Source: Desulforamulus profundi (GTDB lineage: Bacteria > Bacillota_B > Desulfotomaculia > Desulfotomaculales > Desulfotomaculaceae). Taken from it: a stretch of 10,000 bases of DNA. The notes below the pieces were generated by a model, which ran no database searches, had not been told where the DNA came from, and was given only the letters and a program-made list of their open reading frames with translations. The stretch's first letter is position 1. Every line of letters begins with the position of its first letter. Of the stretch, positions 5,830-10,000 are shown one piece after another. A program made the position numbers and the translations under genes. The stretch is taken from NCBI RefSeq assembly GCF_002607855.1, contig NZ_AWQQ01000047.1, positions 1-10,000 on the forward strand. The letters are read 5' to 3'.

Positions 5830-5849
5830 CTGTGTAGAAACCAATTTAA

Positions 5850-6755
5850 TTAACTATAAGTCTGAATAGACTTAACCAATTCCTTGTTTGTTTCTTGTGC
5901 GATCTCCTCATACCTATTTCTATGCCTAAAGTACAATTTGTTTGGTATGAGTGGACTTGATGACCTATTGTCAAATATCATATCTTGCAAGCATCTTAAA
6001 TCATTAGTCAATTGTCCATCTGAATATGAATTGCCAGACTTAATTCTTATTATGATTTCATCAAGCTTTCCTTTCATATGGTTTAAATTGCTTATTGCTT
6101 TACAGTTATCTCTATTTGTTTTATAAACCAAGACACAAGCTGGCAGTATAGGTGAAAAAACTGACATAATAAATACCGCTACTGTAATCCCTTTGATAAT
6201 AGCTATAAATAATAATGCCAGGAATACCGCCGAGAGAGTTATTGATAAAAATTCCGAGTATTTTTTTCTTAAAGTCTGATTCCACCAACAATTAGTAGCT
6301 TGACAAATCAAACCGTAATATCTGTTATCCGCTTCATCAATTCCAGGATACCAATTTAACAAAGTATCATAATTATTGTGTTTTGAAATATATAGTTTGG
6401 ACTTTTCTTGTATTATTTCCAACATTGAGGTATTTATAAACTTGATATCATTATGCGGCAACTGCAATACATCACAATCAAACTCTTCTTGAATTTTAGC
6501 AGCTTCTTCCTTTATTTTGTCAATTCTCTTTGATAAAAGAAGCTCATCAAGAACAATAATGATGCTTGCAGCAAACACAGTATAAACAAGATACTTTTCA
6601 TCAATTATATTCCCTAAAATCGCTAATGATACCGTGAAAATTCCACTTAAAACAAATTGAATTATCATTACTTGCTTTGCTTCTGAATATAATTGCCTTT
6701 GTGCCGCGAGGCGTTTAAGATTCCACTCACTATTCTGTCTTAAATTAATACTCAA
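5850..6755 (-). CDS. S-4TM family putative pore-forming effector (CBASS)
   Basis: This 301-residue membrane protein has four predicted helices in two pairs: about residues 30-51 and 55-74, then 167-190 and 191-211. A charged cytoplasmic stretch separates the pairs (KRIDKIKEEAAKIQEEFDCD, LLNWYPGIDEADNRYYGLIC) and a soluble C-terminal domain follows. The layout, the WYPG motif and the ending RSSSPLIPNKLYFRHRNRYE fit the S-4TM family described next to SMODS nucleotidyltransferases, where it is the predicted killer protein that opens the membrane when the cyclic nucleotide signal appears. The start is a TTG with AGGGGG 8 bases upstream; the nearby ATG opens only a three-codon frame. It begins 12 bases after the cyclase stop, so the two are surely one operon. 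Family assignment is from motif memory; the pore role is known only by inference for the family. Confidence 0.85.
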   Translation of the reverse strand: MSINLRQNSEWNLKRLAAQRQLYSEAKQVMIIQFVLSGIFTVSLAILGNIIDEKYLVYTVFAASIIIVLDELLLSKRIDKIKEEAAKIQEEFDCDVLQLPHNDIKFINTSMLEIIQEKSKLYISKHNNYDTLLNWYPGIDEADNRYYGLICQATNCWWNQTLRKKYSEFLSITLSAVFLALLFIAIIKGITVAVFIMSVFSPILPACVLVYKTNRDNCKAISNLNHMKGKLDEIIIRIKSGNSYSDGQLTNDLRCLQDMIFDNRSSSPLIPNKLYFRHRNRYEEIAQETNKELVKSIQTYS

Positions 6756-6767
6756 TCACTCATCCCC

Positions 6768-6995
6768 CTAATTATATTTGGGGAATTCACTCCCAAATAC
6801 ATCTCCCCATTTACCGATTGAAGATTTCATGTCCTTGTTTTGTTCTAATTCGCTTGCAGCTATGGCTACATTGTAGTCTATCGCTGTTTTGTTCTTAATT
6901 CTAGTCCTTTCATCATAAGTCAAACTGTTGATGTTTCCTTGTATGCCCTTTGGATCATCAACGTTCCCCGTAATGTTATTGTATATATAGGCCAT
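6768..6995 (-). CDS. C-terminal segment of the frame-broken CD-NTase
   Basis: This is the last part of the cyclase, displaced into another frame. The frame is open from about 7046; the ATG at 6995 is simply internal. Read upstream without a start it gives QSSKASQFVDVEFPKVMAYI, which continues the N-terminal segment. It ends in the usual C-terminal helix of SMODS cyclases: TAIDYNVAIAASELEQNKDM, then IGKWGDVFGSEFPKYN. No ribosome binding site precedes the ATG, so this segment is probably not translated alone. Confidence 0.75.
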   Translation of the reverse strand: MAYIYNNITGNVDDPKGIQGNINSLTYDERTRIKNKTAIDYNVAIAASELEQNKDMKSSIGKWGDVFGSEFPKYN

Positions 6996-7015
6996 TACTT
7001 TTGGAAATTCAACAT

Positions 7016-7768
7016 CTACAAATTGGCTAGCCTTTGAGCTTTGCCCTCATAATAGTTTAGTATCATTGTCTCAAGCAAATATGATGACATAGTCGGCATT
7101 GTTGCTCTTCTATTCCAATACTTTAGCATCCTAATTATTTGAAGAATGTTACCATCATGATTTCGATTTATCCGAGTCGTTCTTTCCTTATCAATCCTCG
7201 GATCTGTTTTCTTCCAATAACCATTACCGTCAGGTATCAAGTAATAACTCTTTCCATAACAATCTTCAGAAGTAATAAAGCACGGTACTATATCAAAACT
7301 CCATGGATAAGAACTCAAATTTAAAACTGCTGCTTCTTGATTTCGCTTAATCTCGGCGTTGCTATATTGAGGTACATTTGAGCAGGCAGAAACAAATTTA
7401 TTAATGACCCTTTTTGAGTTAAGCGATGTAGAATTTGAATGACACAATTTTAATAAATCTGTAGCATCACTTGAAACTGCGATCTCAATTCTATCAGAAT
7501 ATGTCATATATGTTGACTTTTGAGCATTTAGCCCTATCATAATATCAATGTCATCCAATTCTCTTATCTTTGTTTTCCTTGCAAATGAGCCAAAATTGAT
7601 GTTTATATCTTCGTACAACGTTGGGAAATCACTATCCTTTGTCTTGAAATTGGCAATCTGATTCATTAACCAATCACGACTACTAATAGCTCTTTTTGTT
7701 ATATCTGAATCCAAATTAACAGTATCCTTCAAGAATTCATTAAATGCTTGTATTACAGTTGATGCCAT
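7016..7768 (-). CDS. CD-NTase N-terminal segment with catalytic core
   Basis: The 250-residue frame contains the whole polymerase-beta-like catalytic core. GSFARKTKIRELDDIDIM carries the G60-S61 motif and the metal-binding Asp73 and Asp75. The third Asp is near residue 159 in SFDIVPCF. IPDGNGYWKKTDPRIDKERT is the conserved stretch of SMODS enzymes, followed by ILQIIRMLKYWNRRATMPTM. GAAAGGGG lies 6 bases before the ATG. The last residues after ILNYYEG are out of frame and end at a TAG. The gene follows the HD-domain gene after 37 bases and precedes the S-4TM gene, giving a short two-gene (cyclase plus effector) CBASS. The nucleotide product cannot be told from sequence reading alone. Confidence 0.88.
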   Translation of the reverse strand: MASTVIQAFNEFLKDTVNLDSDITKRAISSRDWLMNQIANFKTKDSDFPTLYEDININFGSFARKTKIRELDDIDIMIGLNAQKSTYMTYSDRIEIAVSSDATDLLKLCHSNSTSLNSKRVINKFVSACSNVPQYSNAEIKRNQEAAVLNLSSYPWSFDIVPCFITSEDCYGKSYYLIPDGNGYWKKTDPRIDKERTTRINRNHDGNILQIIRMLKYWNRRATMPTMSSYLLETMILNYYEGKAQRLANL

Positions 7769-7805
7769 TTCTTACCCCTTTCGTCTCTCAACTCATTATA
7801 GTTAT

Positions 7806-8381
7806 TTACATTTCCACCACAAACCCACTCCAGCTATCTGCATATTGTAGCAACAGTGTCAATGGTTCTTCGTGTGTTGCGACTGATCGATTATCATCTA
7901 CATACTGCCCATCATGATAAACGATGGCTTGTACCTCTTGTTCTGTGAGTTCAACATGTTTCGAAGCAAGATAGAGACTTCTCACAGGAACACTCAAATA
8001 TGTGAGGTCCTTATTGAATCTGTACGGTGGATCCGGCTTATGTCCACTCTTGTTCTGATTTTCAGCGGTTTCGTTTATTAGATATTGAGGTTTACCCGGC
8101 ATTCCGACTTTTCCAAAATCATGAATTAACGAAACGATTACGCAGCTTTCCTCGCTGATTTCTGGAGCTAGCACTGCCCGGATTTTCAACATACATTCTG
8201 CTACGTTAACAGAATGCTCGAGCAGTCCACCTTCTGTGCAAAGATGGTATTTGGTGCTCGCTGGTGATGTCAGCCAAGTAGTCTCATCCTCCATAAAAGT
8301 CACAAGTGCGTCAAACTGTACCTTTCTATTAACCACCAGTGATTTCAATTTGTCATATCTTTTAGCAACTGTGTTTTCCAT
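7806..8381 (-). CDS. HD-domain metal-dependent phosphohydrolase
   Basis: This is a 191-residue soluble hydrolase of the HD superfamily. The motifs appear in order: His56 in GGLLEHSVNV, His87-Asp88 in LIHDFGKVG, His156 in IVYHDGQYV and a final Asp182 in LLQYADSWS. All metal ligands seem present, so it should hydrolyse a phosphoester of a nucleotide or nucleic acid; the substrate is unknown. AGGTGA lies 7 bases before the ATG. It starts 11 bases after the DUF4139 fragment and ends 37 bases before the CBASS cyclase, all on one strand, so it is probably co-transcribed with the cyclase. HD proteins are not standard parts of two-gene CBASS, so the association may be incidental or may reflect nucleotide turnover. 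Confidence 0.82.
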   Translation of the reverse strand: MENTVAKRYDKLKSLVVNRKVQFDALVTFMEDETTWLTSPASTKYHLCTEGGLLEHSVNVAECMLKIRAVLAPEISEESCVIVSLIHDFGKVGMPGKPQYLINETAENQNKSGHKPDPPYRFNKDLTYLSVPVRSLYLASKHVELTEQEVQAIVYHDGQYVDDNRSVATHEEPLTLLLQYADSWSGFVVEM

Positions 8382-8392
8382 ATCTCTATCAC

Positions 8393-8803
8393 CTACTTCT
8401 TTACAACGACTTCGGTACGTCTATCAATTTTGTATTCGATTCGTACCAATGTTTCATTGTTAGCTGCCACATTTACTCGATATTCCAGTTGAGTAGCTGT
8501 TCTTTTTGTATACTCATGAGAAGACTCTACCATTTCCCAAACACCCCATATAAATGGTTCAAAGATGATATCAACTGCTTCCTCTTTATGATTTCGAATA
8601 ATACACTCATATTTGTAATGTTCAAATCCACCAGTCTTCTTGCGATCCAATTCATTGTACTCATAAGTAATATCAAACGCTTTACCAATGGACAATTTTA
8701 TTGACTCGTCCTTCGGTGTATGATCGATTTGATCTTCACCGATAAACTCGAGAGAGTGATCTGCATCATCTTCTTTATAAAGCTTAATTTTACCCTTTGG
8801 CAT
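8393..8803 (-). CDS. C-terminal fragment of a DUF4139 protein (gene remnant)
   Basis: The 136 residues match, by eye, the end of DUF4139 proteins: MPKGKIKLYKEDDADHSLEF, then IGEDQIDHTPKDESIKLSIG, then IRNHKEEAVDIIFEP, then WEMVESSHEYTKRTATQLEY. Full members are usually over 400 residues, so the N-terminal two thirds are missing. The reading frame continues upstream of the ATG through ELQNCKEDGLGIAMPKGK to about 8860, which is still DUF4139-like, so the homology runs past the ATG until it meets the recombinase. No ribosome binding site precedes the ATG. It is a remnant cut by the tyrosine recombinase junction. The function of the intact family is not known to me. Translation is doubtful, though the frame is still open. 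Confidence 0.75.
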   Translation of the reverse strand: MPKGKIKLYKEDDADHSLEFIGEDQIDHTPKDESIKLSIGKAFDITYEYNELDRKKTGGFEHYKYECIIRNHKEEAVDIIFEPFIWGVWEMVESSHEYTKRTATQLEYRVNVAANNETLVRIEYKIDRRTEVVVKK

Positions 8804-9075
8804 CGCTATTCCAAGACCATCTTCTTTGCAGTTTTGGAGTTCTATAATAGGCTGTGGTTACATTGAGTGTTGAATGACCAAGTATGTTGGATATAGTAGT
8901 GATTGGAATATTTTGCTCAAGCAAATCGCTCGCTAGGCTATAACGTAACATGTGAAAACTTGCTCTTCCTGATTTTCTTTTGGTAATTCCAGCAGCCTGA
9001 GCGTATTTCCCTATAATATAGGCTACGTTGTCAGTCTTTGCAAATGGAATGTGCGGTACCGTATGTCTTAAAAAA
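8790..9075 (-). pseudogene. Tyrosine recombinase C-terminal segment, out of frame with its start
   Basis: Minus-strand translation from the T6 run at 9075-9070 gives FLRHTVPHIPFAKTDNVAYI, then SGRASFHMLRYSLASDLLEQ, then ISNILGHSTLNVTTAYYRT. This is the catalytic end of a tyrosine recombinase: H-x-x-R in HMLR, the second His in GHS, and the nucleophile Tyr, probably the second Y of AYY. The frame ends at a TAA at 8792-8790, so the tail after YYRT (PKLQRRWSWNSDAKG) overlaps DUF4139 sequence in another frame. One extra T in the T6 run would fuse it to the upstream segment. Confidence 0.8.
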
Positions 9076-10000
9076 TAGTAGCTAAATCAGATTGGGGGCG
9101 ACCATTTTTCAAATAATCAATAATAGCCCACCCTACATCAGGCAGTAGGTCAAGAGTTAAAGGCTTTTCAGTTTTTTGCTGAACGATGCTGATTCTGTTA
9201 TTTATAAAATCAATGTTATTCAGCTCCAGCGCTTTAATATCACTTATTCTCAGCCCGTAACGCACACCTAGAATTAACATGGCATAATCTCTTTTTCCAC
9301 GAGCATTTGCACGATCTACTGCTTTTAAGATTTGATTAACTTCTTCGGCAGAGTAGTATTCAGGAATTTTTCTATTCTTGTAAACCGAGATTTCCGGGAA
9401 CTCAAATGATGTGTGAGTATAGCCTTCGTTGTAAGCATATTCAAACATATGGGCTATAACCCGTGTCGAATTATCAATATAACTTTTGGAACAACCGGCA
9501 AACGTCTTTAGGTACGTGTTAATGTACTGAATATCCACATTGCAGATATCCTTGACTTCATGAGCAGCTAAAAAACTGAACAAATACCTAAGTACTTGAC
9601 GATAGTTTCGCAGAGTTCCTGTCTTTAAGAATTTATGTTCACTTAAATGGGATAAAAATTTCTCGCCGATTTCTGAAAACTGTTCTGGAAAGGCTCCATC
9701 ACTCTTAGGCATGCGTTTAGCAATGCTTCCAGATATCTGATACTCCAGTAAGAGCATCACAGATCTTCTAACAACAGATTTGTATTCGCTTAGTCTTGAA
9801 GCGTACGGGTCGACTTTGTAATGCTCTTGGAGCAATTCAAATCCAAGATTTTTTGTAAAATAGACTTCTCCTTTGGCAATAGCCAGATTCTTTAATGCGT
9901 TCCATGCTTGTCGATGATGCCTTAGCGTAGAAATTGTGTAACCCAAACTAACCATATAGGCATCTGTTTCAGCAATCAGTTCGGCAATTGGTAAATGTTT
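9068..10000 (-). CDS. Tyrosine-type site-specific recombinase, N-terminal and core part (5' end off window)
   Basis: This is an integrase-family protein whose frame is open to base 10000, so its true start is outside the window; an internal ATG is at 9955. Visible parts are a long N-terminal helical region (TISTLRHHRQAWNALKNLAI), a SAM-like core-binding domain (FLKTGTLRNYRQVLRYLFSF, SKSYIDNSTRVIAHMFEYAY) and the start of the catalytic domain, with Arg I in YAMLILGVRYGLRISDIKAL and the beta-strand Lys in VQQKTEKPLTL. It stops at TAA in ATTTTTTAA, just before the HxxR and Tyr motifs, which continue in the -1 frame down to 8790. The long N-terminus resembles recombinases that occur as tandem trios, so further recombinases may lie beyond 10000. 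As sequenced, the protein cannot cut DNA. Confidence 0.82.
   Translation of the reverse strand, partial: KHLPIAELIAETDAYMVSLGYTISTLRHHRQAWNALKNLAIAKGEVYFTKNLGFELLQEHYKVDPYASRLSEYKSVVRRSVMLLLEYQISGSIAKRMPKSDGAFPEQFSEIGEKFLSHLSEHKFLKTGTLRNYRQVLRYLFSFLAAHEVKDICNVDIQYINTYLKTFAGCSKSYIDNSTRVIAHMFEYAYNEGYTHTSFEFPEISVYKNRKIPEYYSAEEVNQILKAVDRANARGKRDYAMLILGVRYGLRISDIKALELNNIDFINNRISIVQQKTEKPLTLDLLPDVGWAIIDYLKNGRPQSDLATIF

Larger units (their letters stand above)
6768..7768 (-). pseudogene. CBASS CD-NTase (SMODS nucleotidyltransferase), frameshifted
   Basis: This is the full extent of a cyclic-oligonucleotide synthase that would sense infection and make the signal for the S-4TM effector. The N-terminal frame (7768-7016) and the C-terminal frame (7046-6768) join around 7044-7046, at GAGGGC on the minus strand. 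One extra G there (GGGG for GGG) would give an uninterrupted 333-residue protein with NYYEGQSSKASQFVDVEF across the joint, a normal length for the family. No canonical slippery heptamer is visible, so programmed frameshifting is unlikely. The break removes the C-terminal helical lobe but leaves the active-site half intact. It is either a recent inactivating mutation or a sequencing error in a homopolymer. Confidence 0.8.

Noticed and set aside
7040..7050. Programmed -1 frameshift in the CD-NTase
   Set aside because: No X-XXY-YYZ heptamer in phase is visible at GAGGGCAAAGC, and the family is not known for recoding.

Overview
The window is low-GC DNA with AGGAGG-type ribosome binding sites, ATG/GTG/TTG starts and T-tailed terminators. 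Its families are clostridial (large serine recombinases, a SHOCT-like protein, a sigma-like HTH protein, an XRE/ImmA pair). It looks like accessory DNA of a Firmicute of class Clostridia, probably one end of an integrated mobile element with later insertions. Species cannot be read from it.

Region 1 (1-2534, minus strand) is a recombination module: a SHOCT-like small protein, a full-length large serine recombinase, and a coupled second recombinase that lacks the catalytic domain. The second one stops inside its zinc ribbon where an IS3-family element begins; only the first 157 bases of that element's orfA are in the window. Region 2 (2535-3186) has no convincing gene. It holds decayed coding-like sequence, inverted repeats and the terminator of the next gene.

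Region 3 (3187-4620, minus strand) holds a sigma-70 region-4-like protein and a second HTH-like protein. Between them are two rho-independent terminators. The one nearer the sigma-like gene lies inside a 28-codon leader reading frame, an attenuator layout. Six exact-period 11-bp repeats overlap the 3' end of the upstream gene. That gene has a consensus promoter (TTGACA, 17 bp, TATAAT) with a LexA-like box in its spacer. Region 4 (4799-5829, plus strand) is a divergent XRE repressor and ImmA-type metallopeptidase pair, ending in a strong terminator. Together regions 3 and 4 look like the regulatory switch of an integrative element that responds to DNA damage and perhaps to translation stress.

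Region 5 (5850-8803, minus strand) is a defence-like cluster: a CBASS cyclase (CD-NTase, SMODS type) and a four-helix S-4TM pore-forming effector, preceded by an HD-domain phosphohydrolase and a C-terminal fragment of a DUF4139 protein. The cyclase frame is broken by one base at a short G run. Region 6 (8790-10000, minus strand) is a tyrosine recombinase running off the window, also broken by one base, at a T6 run. Its 3' end overlaps the DUF4139 fragment, which marks a junction. Both breaks are single-base losses in homopolymers, so they may be real decay or sequencing error.
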